Below, piece after piece: positions 52,101-64,000 of a DNA stretch of 64,000 nt; within the stretch, counting starts at the first letter, position 1; every line of letters starts with the position of its first letter. The DNA is taken from contig JASAOO010003512.1 of the NCBI GenBank assembly GCA_030849075.1, positions 23,710 through 87,709 of the forward strand. Direction: 5' to 3'. This DNA comes from Zelonia costaricensis (lineage: Eukaryota; Euglenozoa; Kinetoplastea; Trypanosomatida; Trypanosomatidae). The position numbers and the translations under genes were made by a program. Below the pieces are notes generated by a model, which searched no databases, had not been told where the DNA came from, and saw nothing but the letters and a program-made list of their open reading frames with translations.

Positions 52101-55100
52101 AGGGGAGAAGGGGCGCACACGGGCGTGGATGAACCGCAACCGTGGAGAGCTTACAAGAGCGAGAATCACGAGGCGATGAAGCGGACGTGTCGACGTAAAC
52201 CAAAGAAAAACGAGAAAGGAGACAGAGACGCACGTCATACCGGTCAATGCTCCTTCTCTGCCGCTCTCGTTGGTGGCGTGAAAGCACGCTAGGCGGGTCT
52301 GGACTTTTCCTTCATTCATACGCGCGTGCTCTCGGCACAGGACAGAGACTGGCGCAGCGGGCCTTCACACGCACTCGCCCACACCTCAGTGCACACCGCA
52401 AGAAAGCGAGAGGAAAAACAGGAAGGAGAAAGGAGTCGCCCATCTTTCTAGGAACAAACGAAGCAAACAGAAGAGGTGATAAAGAAGCGGAGACGCACAA
52501 ACACAAACACGCAGAAGGCACAGAAAAGGTTCATATGAAAACGAAAAAAAAAAACGCAAAGACAAACCCAGAGTCGACGAGACAAGAAACCCGACAGGCC
52601 ACACACACACACACACACACGCACACGTGTCTTCAGCGCAGACATCACACACTCTCTCTCTCGCTTGCACCCACGCACCTACAAGCGTAAAGCAGCTCTG
52701 TGTTTGTGTGTGAGTGTGTGTACGTGTGTCATCCGCGCACAGACAACGCCCTCTCCCGAGCAGTCTCCCGCAACGGTGAAAGCGGAAAACGAGGCCAGAA
52801 AAGAAACAAGGCACATGCACACGAAGGAGAAAGCGCGCGCGAGAGAGAGGGAAAGGGCTCGGCGCGCAAACGCAAAACAAGACAAAACAGAGGAGCAGGG
52901 AAAGAGACCAGCTCGCTGACGTCGGTCGGCAGACGTGGATGCAAAGCGACGACGTAGGAGTCGGATGTGTGTGTGGAGGGGGGGGGGGCATCGCCTGGAA
53001 AAGTGCGAACACGCACAACAGCGCGTGAGGCCCCACAGATCACAAAGGAAAGAAGAGGCCAAGCGAATCACAAGAAGAGAAAGGGGAGAGGTGGCGTGTG
53101 TGGCTGTCGGTTAGGGAAAGCGAGAAGGAAGAACACACGGAAGGGAGCATTTTTTCCTTTTGTGTAGTTTCTGCTCTTCGACAAGGAGGGGGCGGGGGGA
53201 GGCGGAAGGGGTTGGGGGGTAGAGGCTCGTGGGTGAAGACAACAGGAGAAGCGAAGCGAAACGTACGCGCATACGTGGAGACCCAGAGACATGGCAGAGG
53301 GGCGGCGAGGGTGGGTGAAACACACAAAACAAAACCAAAAAAGACCAAACCGCCACACCGGCAGTGCCACCCGCGCAGGATAGGAGTGGGTCGGCGAAAA
53401 GAGGCGAGGCGGCGAAGGAGGGGCGCAGGCAAGGACGAGAAACAAGACAAGGGGAATGCCCGTCGCTCAGCGGAGAAGACAGAAAACGGGCGGCACGGGA
53501 AAGCGGGAACCCAACACACGCAAAGGAGAAGGGGGAAGAAGACGAAGAAGAAGAGACACAAAGGCGCGCGCAAAGGCAGAAAGTGGCGCATCGCCAAGAC
53601 AAGCGCAAAAGAGTCGAAGAGGGTTTGAGGAGTGGTGGAGAGGAGGGAGGGGGGAAGCCTGTGGGGGCACGCCGAAACAGCAACACACGCAAACACACAA
53701 AAATGACAAGTGCGGCACCTGATCGTGCACGCCGAGAAGCAATCCTACGATGCCACCGAAGATGGAGGAGGATCAGCTCTACGAGATGGTCTCTTGATTT
53801 CCTTTCCTCGCCTCACTCGCACACAGCCGTGGGACTGTCTGTTGCGAAAGAGGAGGGGGGGGCGACGAGGAGAGAGAGAGGCGGGGGGAAAGGGCAGTGC
53901 CTCGCCCTTGTCCAGTGTCGCTCGTCGCCCTCTTGCCGAACGAAAAGAAAAAGGAACGTGAAGCGTTCAAAACACATCTTCTCTTTTTTGTCTTCCTTGG
54001 CTTTCCCCCCTATTTTCGTGAACCCCACGTCAGCTCAATACGCCGCGCACAAATCGAAGAGAGCGGAGAGCAGCGCTCTGTCAAAGAAAACAAAAAGTCG
54101 TTCACACAGAGAGAGAGAGAGACGCACACAAGAGCAGCGCAATGAAGCCGCGTCAGAGAATGAAGTTGAAGGGAGAAGAAGAAAACGAAAACACTGTGAG
54201 TGGACGGCGATGGGAGAAGGTCGCTGATGCAATACGCGCACACGCACAGGACACGGTGCACAGAGACAGAATCAGGGGAGCGGCGACCTAGCAGCCGCAC
54301 GCGTGTTGCCGAGCCGTCAAGGCGACGCGGCGACACACACCAACTGCCTGCACGAGTCGGTTCACGCTCTCCCTCTATGATGAGCTTTCCTTTCTCTGAC
54401 GTGCGGTACTGACAGGGCATCTTTTCCCATCTCTCTGCGGCACCCGCATCAACGCTTTCGTTCGTCTTCCGCTTCAGCTCTTCATGTGCCCAGTCCGTGA
54501 GGCAACGCCGTGTGGCGTTATATTTGTGACTGGCACATCACCACACTTGCCACGACACCGCATTGCGCTCCACGAAGTGCGCCGATGCCACAAACAGGCG
54601 CCGCGCAGCGCACCCACAGGAGTGCGTCGATGCGGAAAGGCGTAAGCAGTGTGGGGTGAGACAGTGCCGAGAACGACAAGACACAAGCCAGCGTGGAAGA
54701 TGGGCCGGCAAAAAAAAAAAGGGGAATCCGTCCGTGTTAAAAGAAAACCAAGCACGCGCATCGGTGTCTGTGAAGGGGGAGAGGCCCTCACAAACGGAAG
54801 CGGAAGCGGGCAGGAGGCTCCAAGGGGGGAGGAGAGGGGAAAAGAGTGGGGCTTGATGGGGCGGGGGTGGGGTGGGCAGAAAAGGAGTGAAAAGGTAAGC
54901 AGCGACAACAGTGGCCCTCCCCCGTCGTTGCCCGTTCCCTGTTAGAGGCTCCGTCGCATCCGCAGGCACACGTGGCCGGTATCACGCGCACACGCGCCCG
55001 CCGTTTCCTTTTCTCTAAGCACGGTGTGAGTGCAACAAGAAGCCAAGAAGGAAGGGGGGCGTGGGCGCATCTACACGCCACGTGCGCCGGCCCTCGCCGG

Positions 55101-55606
55101 TGCCAGCGGGTGTGTTCTTTTTGGTTTGTGTCCCTGAGTGCGCTTCTGTTGCGCCGGCGCACACGCGCGCTTGACGCAGTGGCTGTGCGTCGCCCGTGCA
55201 TCGAGCGCGCCCGGCAAACAGACGCGCGCTCACCCAAGCATGCCGTTGTGAGGGCAAAAGGGGTAAAGAGAGGTGGAGAGAAGGGGAGGGGGGAAACCAG
55301 CCCATGCATGCTATGCTACCTGAACCGTCGGTGAACACACACACCGACGGCAGCTTCGCATAAGAGGGGAGGGAAAGGCAAAACAACAAAAGAAAAAAAG
55401 GAAAGGCAGTGGAGGGAGTGGAGGAAGGAGAAGGACAAAATTTGCAGTAGCGCCAAAGAGACACACACACAGAAAGGGAGAAGACAACGCAGGCGCAGGC
55501 AAGGAAAAGGAGGAGAGGGGGCCTTGAAAGCACTACCTGAGGGCACCAATGACTACGTTTATAGACTCCCACAAAAGAAAGGGAAAACTGTGCCGCACTA
55601 CACAGC

Positions 55607-55676
55607 ACAAACACACACACACACACGCACTCGCACACGCGCACTCGCACACTTACACTCACACACACACACACAA
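55607..55676. repeat. AC microsatellite (70 bp)
   Basis: The longest dinucleotide repeat seen in the window, AC units interrupted by single G or T changes. Confidence 0.9.
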
Positions 55677-56670
55677 ATTCACACAGTGCAGCAACACGGC
55701 ATGGGTACTGACGTGACCAGTGCACACGCACACGCGCCGGCAAAGAAACTCCAACGGCGACGAGAAGGGGTGAGAACCGAAGACAGCGTTACTTCACAAG
55801 ACGTCGCCGATGGCAGGGGGACGCCGCGTCGAGCCTAACCCGCGTAGCCACGGCGCACTAAAGAAACTGAGAAGAGACACTGTGAAAAGGATGCGCCGTG
55901 GTGCGGCGAGGCTGCCCTCTCACGACAGCGACGGGTTCGACACGGGCGGACACGGCGGCGATGACGGGTGTGAGCTGCCTTGGCCTTGATACACCCTTCC
56001 ACGTGGCTGATGGCGAGCAAGCGTTGCCACTGGTGCGTCGGCAAGACGAACAGCTAGTCGGCTAGAAAAAAGAAGGAGGGGGAAAAACAAAGAAGACAAG
56101 CAGGAGTAGGAAACGCAGGACGCTCGTGGAGCGCACGTTGAACGCACAGAGAAAACAATGCAAAACAAAGCAGAAACACGAAACTCACTCAGAGAGATTG
56201 AAAAGCAGGGAGGACGGAAAGAAAAGGAGAGGAGGAAGAGGAGAAGGACTCCACCGATGCGCCCACTTGTAAACGCATGGAGGGGAGGAGTGGCGGAACA
56301 GAAAAAGACACACAAATGAAAAAAAGAAAAAGGCAGACAGGCAGACAAGGGTAAATAAGCGCGCAAGGGGAAGTCGCAGAAACAAGAAACACGTAAGAAG
56401 AGGTGGTGAATGGACTATCGTTTGGGAAGGGGGTGCATCCAGCGCCGGGAAGAGAAAAAAGAAAAGCACACCCGAGCCAACTCTTCCACCAAAGACACAC
56501 AGACGCAACCAGAAAGGAGGAAGAAACCCATGCGCACCCCCGGCAGAGAGACAGGGGGAGGGAGGAAGCCACAAAGCAAATCGAGAACGCTGGCAATGCA
56601 CGGCGACGGGAACACACGCAAGTCGCACGGCGGACGGCAGGGAAGAGAGGGAGAGTGTGGTGGGGGCCCT

Positions 56671-56695
56671 ACACACACACACACACACACACACG
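56671..56695. repeat. AC microsatellite
   Basis: An uninterrupted AC run of about 12 units. Confidence 0.9.
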
Positions 56696-59600
56696 CCTAG
56701 CCCAGCCACACAAAAGCGAGGGTCGCATAGTTGATGTTGAGGAGGTGCGCAAAGCTCGACACCCATTCGGCACTGCGTCCCTGTCCTCCTCCCCTCCCCC
56801 GCCTTCTCGGATTTCTCCGCGTGCACCTTCCAGGTTCTGCGGCAGGCTTCTCCGCTTCGCTGTCGCTGATCCGCTCGTGCTGCGCTTCGCTTTTCCGTTT
56901 TATTTTCGCCTCTGCTTCTTCTCTCACACAGCACTCGCCTGTGCGCGCTTTCGTTCCTTCTGCGTTTTTCCTTTTTCTTCCGGCCGCTGCCGCCGTTGAC
57001 GGACATCTCCTGTCCCCTCCCCTGCGTTGCTCGCGCGGAACGACACAGAGGCACGCCAGAACACAATTCAAATCACTCACGCCAGCGCGTGTGTTCGTGT
57101 GCGCGGAGGTGTTTACTTGCAGCGCGCCGTCATGGAGCGTCAAAGACCCGCCAGGCCCGTTTTCTTTTTCCCCACGTCAACTCGCTTCTTTTTTCTGTGC
57201 GTGCTCTCTTTCGCCTACGCCACGGCGCAAAATCGCTCACCGTGGCGGGGACCATACGGGCCCACCCGGAAGGAGGCGAAGAACGCGAAGCGAATGGGGG
57301 AAATACCGGATACCAGCGGACGTGACGTGCGGCTGCGACGTGCGGCAACGTCGGGAAGAGAGACGCGCAGCCCCCTCCTCGTTTCCTCCACGAGCGTGTG
57401 GAGTGAGAAGGGGGGACGCTGGAGAGCCCAACGTGCAGACAGGCGCGGGGAGGCATCCAGTAGACATACACGCACACACCTGGAAACTCGAAGAGGCGTT
57501 GGAGCATAAGGCAACAACTATACCACACACACACACAAAACACAAGATGGAAAGCCAAAGTAGGAAAGAAAGGATGCCGATGAACAAAGAGCGTAAATGC
57601 CAAAGAACGGAAAGGTGGAAATCGGAGGAAAAAACGGAAGGTAACCGAGGTGGAGACGCGCGCACTCACAAGCACACACCAAAGCAGAGACGCACTAATC
57701 GTGGAAAGGTAGTGAGCTACCTAGCATGGACAAGAGGAAAGAGGGGGAGGGGCACGTGACGGCAGCAGCAGCGGCAGCAGCTGAAGCTGCAGTGCAGTAA
57801 ACGCAGCAACGTTTGCGAGAACGAAAAAGAGCGCAAGGCACACAAAAACCAAACCCACAAACGCAGCGAAAAGGCAACAGCAAAAAAAGTGCGTTGACAA
57901 AAGCACCAGAAATGGCATTTCTGGCTGCGAGACAAGCGGCAAACAGGCTGCAGTCCGTGGCCACGCACATGCACACACACACACATCCATACACACCCAT
58001 ACACATCCTGAACGCACAAACGAGTCGGCAGACGTGAGAGACCAGAGAAAAAAAAAGGAGGAGCACCAAAGCGCGTCGGGTTTTTTTTTTGCTCTTTTGC
58101 GCTCTCGCAGACGCGTGCGGTGGGGGGTGACGAAGAGGAGCAAAGCTTAGCTGCTGCAGCTGATGGACGAGGGCAGGCGGAAGAAGGAGCCGGCAACACA
58201 AGCGAGGCGACGGAGTGGCACAAAAGCGAAAAGCGGGACAACAGCGCACGAGGAGACGTACAACGAAAAGGCTGAGGGCGAGAGAAACACGGCTGCACCT
58301 TTTCTTAGGAGGCGGTTGTGGGCTCCTGCGTCGCGGCTCCCCAGCGGTCAGTCCCCTATCGACTCCTTTCTTTGCCTTTTCCTTGGTGTGCTTACCCCCT
58401 TTCTTTTGGTTCGAGAAGTCGAAGTGCATCGCACTGACGCGCGCACGTTCACTCGCACGCATGCACACGTCAAGTGACAAGCCTCCTAGTCCTCATTTTT
58501 TTTCAGATTATTCTATGCCGCTTCGCCTGTCTCACGTGCCTTCGTTTTTGTTTTGCCGGATGAGACTGGAGAAGTTCGCGTGGCATCCCTCCGCCGCACA
58601 ACCCTCGGCCTGCGCTACTCCTCGGCACAACCCGTCGCGCGTGTGCTGAGCCGCGACCGCCGTCACTTCGCTCTCGCCTTTTTTGTTGTTGTTCTCGCGC
58701 GACGCGGGAGTGGCACCGCTCGCTTCGTCACCTCGGCAGCGAGCTCTGCGCTGAGGACTCGAGTGTGGCGTCGGGTGCGGATGCGGGTGCGGGTTCGTGT
58801 GTGCGTGTCACGCGGAAAACACTATGAGAGAGACACAGCGCTGCAGCGATGCACCTTCTTCGGATACCCTCTTCCTTCGTTTTCTTTTGTTTGTATGAAG
58901 TGCCGGGTTGCCCCGAGAGGGGACACACGACAGCACCGAACAATAAGGAGAGAGTGAGTGTGAGTTCGCCAGCGTGCCACGGACACGTCATCACAGAGGC
59001 GCTTCGCCGACGTCGCCGCACTCCCATCCATGTCTCCCCGGAAAGAAGCTGTGTTAGAAGAAGAAGGGGGGCGAGACAGGAGGAGGGCACTGACGCCGTG
59101 CGCCACAACAAGTTGGGCAGCAGCGAAAGCTCGAGGACGGGGTGTGGTGGAAAGACGAGAGACGCAAAGTGGCGATGCGAGCGCCTATGAGACAACGGAA
59201 GCGGGGGACGGTGCGAAATCCAGCAGAGGAGCAAACAAAATCAAAAACAGAAAGAGGAGGAGGACGACGAGAGTGTGTCATGCGGAACGCCACCACCGCG
59301 ATCGCGTTGCACGCACAAACACTCAGAAACACGTAAAGCAATGAAAATAGGAGAAAGAAAAGAGCGAAGAAAAAAAGGGACGTTGGCGACAAAAACGCGC
59401 ACGCACATACACGCACCACGCAGAAGAGACGGGAAAAAGAGGGCATCGTGAGCCTCACAAGTCAACAACAATCAGGGAAGAAGGCCTTCATGGCTCGGGT
59501 GTGTGGAAGTGCTGCGGCAGGATCGTCTCCGACCCTCAGCCGCAGTGCACAAACTCGCACACATACACTCGCACACATAAGCAAAGGGGCCTGTCAAGGG

Positions 59601-61208
59601 GGGGAGAGGGCTGGCAAAGACCGACACGCAGATGTGCGCCACCGCCTTGTGACCTGCAGCAGTGTTGGTCGTGTTTGCCTTTTTTTCTTCTTCTTTCCGC
59701 TCTCCAACTTCTTTCTTTTTTTCCGTGTCAACAGGACCTTGTCCACGCCGGTGTCTCGATTCTCTGGCTGCTGTGAGGCGTGTTGCGAGCCTCCGTCTCG
59801 GCACACCGACGGCGCCAAGCACGAAGACACACAAACGCGTACAGACCTCTTGGAAGCAAGATGGAAGGCGTGCGACAGCAGGCTTCTTTTCAGCTCTCCT
59901 TTTTCTTGTGTCGTCGACGTTAACGTACTTTGTTATTTATTCTTTTCTTTTCGGTCTGCTCCTGTGCCCCTCGCCTCCCCCGAGGCGCGCCTCGTGTGGG
60001 CACGTGCCGGGAATCGCCACCACCACTTTATGGCCGTCGCTGCCGCCTCCCTCGCCGTGTCCCGTTGCACCTTTGCGCGTGAGCAGTGGACGAGTGAGGT
60101 GGACTGGACGCTGCACGTCGCGACTCCACGGGGCAATCGACAATCCTTGCCCTTTTTGTTCTTCTTCTATCTGCCTCTAGGGTCGCGCGGCGATTCCGCG
60201 GAAGCCGAGGCGAGTGTGAGCAGGGAGGGGGGAAGGGACACAGTCAAACTATGAAAAAAAGAGGGAAATAATGAAAAGAGGTCAAAGCGCATGCAAGCAA
60301 GACAAAAAAAAAAACGTTTTCTCTCATACGTCTGCACAAAGCACATACACGCAAACACACGGACGCACAACAAAGTGATCCCCTCTCGCACACGCGCGCT
60401 CTCCAGAAGGACAAACACACACACACGCAGACTCGAGCGAGTAGCGGGTAGAGAAGCGCACGCGCACCGAAATGAGATGAGAAGCAGGCCGCCTACACAA
60501 GGGAGCGAAAAGGGGGAAAGCGGTGCGCTCCTGACGTCCGGCACGCGTTCACCCTCTGCCATTTTTTTTTCTTTTGCCTTTCAGCTCAAGACTCGGTGCA
60601 CTTCGGGGTGTGCGTGTGCCTAGGAAAAGACGGGCGAGAAAGAAAGAGAAGATGCAATCCAAAAAGAAAAAGGAAAAAAAGAGCATCTCTTTTTTTTTTT
60701 TCACCCCTTTCATTTCCCTCCACGCGGCCGCCGCATATTCTTGTGTTGGTCGTGGTTCGTTCGCCCTCACTCGTTTGTTGTGGTGGGCTTCTTTCTCACA
60801 CAGACGCGTATACGCCCACACACACCCGCACGCATGCACGCGTGCACGCACAGCCGTCACCGCAAGAAGCTCTACCGTCTCACCTGGAACAGAGGCCGGC
60901 GAAGGACGGTGCTGCTGCCTTTCTCGGTGGGTGTCGCTATTCGTCACGGCGCACAACCGGCTGAGCGCAAAGTGCGGCAGCACGTGCTGATGAGAGAGAG
61001 AAGGGAAAGGAAGAGGTGGGAGAGGAAACGAGACAAGTGGCGCTCGGTCGTCGCCATGTCTTCAGCGGATGAACAGCACAGGAACAGCTTTGCTTTTTTG
61101 GGGGGGTGTTTGATTGTGTTGTTGTGAATTTCGGTTCTTTTGAATTCTGGTGTTTTCTCACAAAAAAAAGGTGCTATCGAATGAGTTTGTTTCTTCTTCT
61201 CTTTGTGA

Positions 61209-61240
61209 GAGTGAGTGTGAGTGTGTGTGTGTGTGTGTAT
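61209..61240. repeat. GT microsatellite
   Basis: GAGTGTGA units passing into a pure GT run on the plus strand. Confidence 0.88.
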
Positions 61241-62701
61241 GTTCGGCTTTGACTTGTCTTTTCACTTTTGTTTTGTGGTTTGTTTCGCTGGCTGTGTGTT
61301 TGTGTGTGTGTGTCTGAAGGCAGTCCAAACTCGACGTCGCCTTGCTCGAAACCCAACTCGGCGACCACAGCACCCCACAGAAGCACCCTTCTGCATACTC
61401 GTCCGACAAACGCGCAGAAGTCGCGCCTCGAGTGCGCTGCTACTTCTCTTCACTGTCCTCCTCTCGGCCCTCCAACCTCATCATGTTCACGTGTTCTACA
61501 CGCTCCGCCACTCGCAGCGTCAGCCCAGCCGCAGCAGTCGGTGTCTTTGCCTGTGCCTGCCCTCACTGTACTTCTTCGAAGCAGCGACGTGCGATGTGCT
61601 CGGGGACGGAGAGGGGGATGGGTAGGTAGGGCGGAGAAGAGAAGAGGCAGCAGAATGGAAATCAGAGGACGCGGCTGTCCAGGAGCCGTGCCACGGCATG
61701 GTGGCCCCTACTCGAGCAAACGCCCACCAGAGATGTAGATGGGGTAAGAGGGAGGGGGGAGGGGAGGGGAGGGGACGAAGCTGCGGAGAGGCCCCCGAAA
61801 AAGAGAACCCCAGCATCCTGCACAACACTCAACACACACACACCAAAAAAGGGGGCAAAATGCGGGACAAAACACGTGAGGAGGTGGGAAGAGAGCCACA
61901 GACGTAGAGGAGAGAGGAGGAAGGGGGAAAAGGGGGAACAAAGGAGACGACCAAACAAGGAGAAACCAAAACGCACGAGAGAGAGACGCGGAAGGAAAAC
62001 AAACAAGGAAGGAACAAAAGGCAAAAAAAAACAAAGGAGGGGGCTTGCGCGCTATTTTTTTTCATTTTCCATCCGCATGTGCGCAGGTGTGCGAGTTCGT
62101 GCGCAGGTGGGTGGGTGTGCGTGGGTGACGCTTCCAGCTGCGCGCCGCCTCACTCGTTCCCGGGGAGGCACGGAGATGCGCCCCGACGTGCTCTTTCCCG
62201 AACGCGCAGTGTGTCCGTGTTTTGTGTGTGTGGGGTCGCAGCTAGAAGCCAAAACACATGCACACGCACACACACGCACGCACACACAAACAGACGCCGT
62301 GAGCACGTACGCACCTACGCCCACACACGCGCAGACGCTCAGGTGCCCTGCACGCGCACCAATATAAGGAAAAGTGCTACGGTAACCGGGGAGATCGTAA
62401 GGCGAAGTAGAAGAAACAGAAAACAAACACACAGAGAGCCAAGGGAGACGAGCACAGAGGGTGGGTCAGACAACTCCACATCAGCACCACTCACACCGCA
62501 GAGTGCGCACACACGTGCGCACGCACCGGCGCGCCGGAAGTGATCTGAGCGAGCGAGCTCTTCGAGGGCGGGCGCGCTTATGCACCCGGCCGACCTCGTG
62601 GTTGTCAAGAGCCCTGCTTCTCTGAATAACTGCGTCGGCGGAAAGACGAGGTGGTCGCGGGGAGAAAGAAACGGCAAAGGAGTTGGCTCTGTCAGGTTCG
62701 G

Positions 62702-63421
62702 TTACGACAAGAAGAGCTTGCCACTCGCCTGCAGCTTGGTCAGTGTTTCGACCTGCGCATTGCGGCGGCGCGTCAGCTCTGAGTCGCAGTAGCCGTACGA
62801 CCAGTGGCGGATCTCGTCGTCCCACAGCATCATCGACGACAGCTTCGCCACGACGCTCTCGTACGGGTCGGGGGAGAGGGAGAAGATCGCCTTGGAGCCG
62901 TAGTACTCCTTGCCGATGGCGGCCATGATGCGGCGCCACTGCGGGCGGTTCGCGACGCGGTTGGGGTCGCGGAAGTACGCCACGCTGATGAGCTGCCGCA
63001 GCATGATCTGGTGGTCCTGGCGGCTCACACACGTATCCTTCGTCTCGCGCAGGATGAACTCGTTCAGCTGGTTCTGGCGCGCCGAAAGTATGCTCTGGCG
63101 GTCGTGGTCGCGGTTGGCCCGGGTTGGGCCGTACCGCAAGCGGTAGCGGCGCTCCTGCACCAGCCGCTCCGCGGCATCGACCTCGGACTCCTCGGACTCC
63201 TCACTCAGCTCATCCTCGGACTCCAAGAAGACGTTGCGGCCCTTCACCACGAAGCTGTCGTTGCGGGACGTGAGCTGGGGGCCGAGGGAGCTCGTGATCG
63301 AGGCGAAGCTGTGGCCCAGCTGGTCGCACGGCGACGACTCGTTCGAGTCGTCGGAAGACAGCTCGACAGTCGTCATCACCGGGACCTCCTCCTCGTTGGC
63401 AAACAGCGCAGCGCTGGACAT
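62702..63421 (-). CDS. conserved-looking hypothetical protein with acidic stretch
   Basis: A 239-residue protein I do not recognise. The first 70 residues are Ser-rich and look disordered. They are followed by an acidic patch (ESEDELSEESEESEVDAAE, about 77-95), then a basic, structured half with RRYRLRYGPTRANRDHDRQ, a helical QNQLNEFILRETK, PQWRRIMAAIGKEYYGSKA and a C-terminal charged helix. The second half has varied composition with Trp, Tyr and Cys and no low complexity, which supports a real gene. No signal peptide or membrane segment is visible. The frame is open well upstream, but that part is a translated near-duplicate leader containing an N, so the ATG at 63421 is taken as start. A pyrimidine tract (63465-63430) with AG at 63425-63424 lies directly before it. 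Confidence 0.75.
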   Translation of the reverse strand: MSSAALFANEEEVPVMTTVELSSDDSNESSPCDQLGHSFASITSSLGPQLTSRNDSFVVKGRNVFLESEDELSEESEESEVDAAERLVQERRYRLRYGPTRANRDHDRQSILSARQNQLNEFILRETKDTCVSRQDHQIMLRQLISVAYFRDPNRVANRPQWRRIMAAIGKEYYGSKAIFSLSPDPYESVVAKLSSMMLWDDEIRHWSYGYCDSELTRRRNAQVETLTKLQASGKLFLS

Positions 63422-64000
63422 GGCTTGTGTGAATGGGTAGGGGAAGGGGGGAGGTGGGCGAGGGGGATCTTTTGTGGTTCGTCGGCTTTGACGGCGCTCT
63501 CGAACGGGGAGGCGAAGCGAGCGAAAACAAAGAAAAGGGGAAACGACTTCGGGGAGGTTGCGGATGTGTAGACAAAGGCGAGTGTGTGAGTACAGAGTAC
63601 GAGGGTGGGGCTGGGGCTCGGAAGGAACGGGGCGGGGAAAGGCACAGGTGCACGTTTCTCGTTGGACGCTGGGTTCTCTTGTGGAGTGGGGAGGNCTTTG
63701 ACGGCGCTCTCGAACGGGGAGGCAAAGCGAGCGAAAACAAAAAAAAGGGGAAACGACTTCGGGGAGGTTGCGGATGTGTAGACAAAGGCGAGTGTGTGAG
63801 TACAGAGTACGAGGGTGGGGCTGGGGCTCGGAAGGAACGGGGCGGGGAAAGGCACAGGTGCACGTTTCTCGTTGGACGCTGGGTTCTCTTGTGGAGTGGG
63901 GAGGGCGGGGGACCGTCACGTGAGGAAGCTCGTTGATGGATAGAGGTTGCGGAAGGTAAGAAAGCGCGTTCTCGATGGGTGTGGCGTGGGTGTATGACGT
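63422..64000. other. right-end flank, upstream of the hypothetical gene
   Basis: The 5' region of the hypothetical gene, dominated by the 209-bp duplication with an N between the copies. No start of another gene is seen before the window ends. Confidence 0.65.
63486..63904. repeat. 209-bp near-exact direct duplication flanking a single N (probable assembly join)
   Basis: Copies at 63486-63694 and 63696-63904 differ by two bases (63514 G versus 63724 A; 63532 G versus 63742 A) and are separated only by an N at 63695. This is the pattern left when two overlapping contig ends, possibly from different alleles, are joined without merging. Confidence 0.9.

Larger units (their letters stand above)
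49031..62701. other. 13.7-kb gene-free block upstream of ValRS
   Basis: No frame on either strand looks like a real protein. The block resembles the other large gene-free block: alternating purine- and pyrimidine-rich segments, T- and A-runs of 9-12 nt, and microsatellites at 52601-52620, 55607-55676, 56671-56695 and 61209-61240. Plus-strand G-rich runs near 49160-49190 and 49395-49430 belong to the region just upstream of the ValRS splice signal. No tRNA, snRNA or mobile element was recognised by eye. It lies downstream of the hypothetical gene at 62702-63421 in transcription order. Confidence 0.7.

Noticed and set aside
53364..54227. A 287-codon plus-strand frame in the gene-free block
   Set aside because: Arg/Glu/Lys/Gly-rich translation of a purine-rich segment; no sign of a folded protein.
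56731..57759. A 342-codon plus-strand frame in the gene-free block
   Set aside because: Ser/Pro/Arg low-complexity, no recognisable motif, against the direction of the transcription unit, and no better than neighbouring chance frames.
29280..62701. tRNA genes in the large spacers
   Set aside because: Both strands were scanned by eye for the GGTTCGA-type B box; the few matches (e.g. near 9254 and 58409) lack the following pyrimidines, an acceptor stem and an A box.
63422..63919. N-terminal extension of the hypothetical protein (405-codon frame)
   Set aside because: The extra codons translate the near-duplicate leader twice across an N; this is a probable assembly artefact rather than coding sequence.

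Overview
The window looks like nuclear DNA of a trypanosomatid, most likely a Leishmania-type (Leishmaniinae) genome. All eleven genes I can support lie on the minus strand and none contains an intron. They are separated by long, low-complexity spacers whose transcribed strand is rich in pyrimidine tracts, which is how polycistronic transcription with spliced-leader trans-splicing looks in DNA. Coding regions are very G+C-rich at third positions, which creates many long antisense open frames that are not genes. Recalled from memory and not checked, the gene set (eIF3d, kinesin, homoserine kinase, RBP42, AdoMetDC, prozyme, ValRS) matches a block conserved between Leishmania chromosome 30 and T. 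brucei chromosome 6.

Transcription runs from right to left. In transcription order the genes are: a conserved hypothetical protein with an acidic stretch (63421-62702); a 13.7-kb stretch with no gene; valyl-tRNA synthetase (49030-46106); the catalytically dead AdoMetDC prozyme (43802-42849); a 13.6-kb stretch with no gene; catalytic S-adenosylmethionine decarboxylase (29279-28128); a PPR-like, probably mitochondrial protein (27255-25354); RBP42, an NTF2-like plus RRM protein (24306-23230); homoserine kinase (20546-19518); a Trm10-type tRNA methyltransferase (18111-17050); an ARK-like kinesin with a long coiled coil (15757-12161); a 2056-residue polytopic membrane protein ending in a protein kinase domain (7640-1470); and the N-terminal part of eIF3d, cut by the window edge (569-1).

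The clearest functional unit is the AdoMetDC/prozyme pair: an active pyruvoyl enzyme and its inactive paralogue, whose heterodimer is the active form in trypanosomatids and supplies decarboxylated AdoMet for spermidine and trypanothione synthesis. The other genes share only the transcription unit. Most starts were chosen as the first ATG after a predicted trans-splice acceptor (a long AG-free pyrimidine run ending in AG).

Items most worth a second look: the receptor-like kinase with a beta-helix-like ectodomain and seven to eight membrane segments; an out-of-frame upstream ORF overlapping the prozyme start, present or absent in the mRNA depending on which of two splice acceptors is used; the two very large gene-free blocks flanking the prozyme-ValRS island; and single-N positions flanked by exact or near-exact duplications that look like assembly joins.
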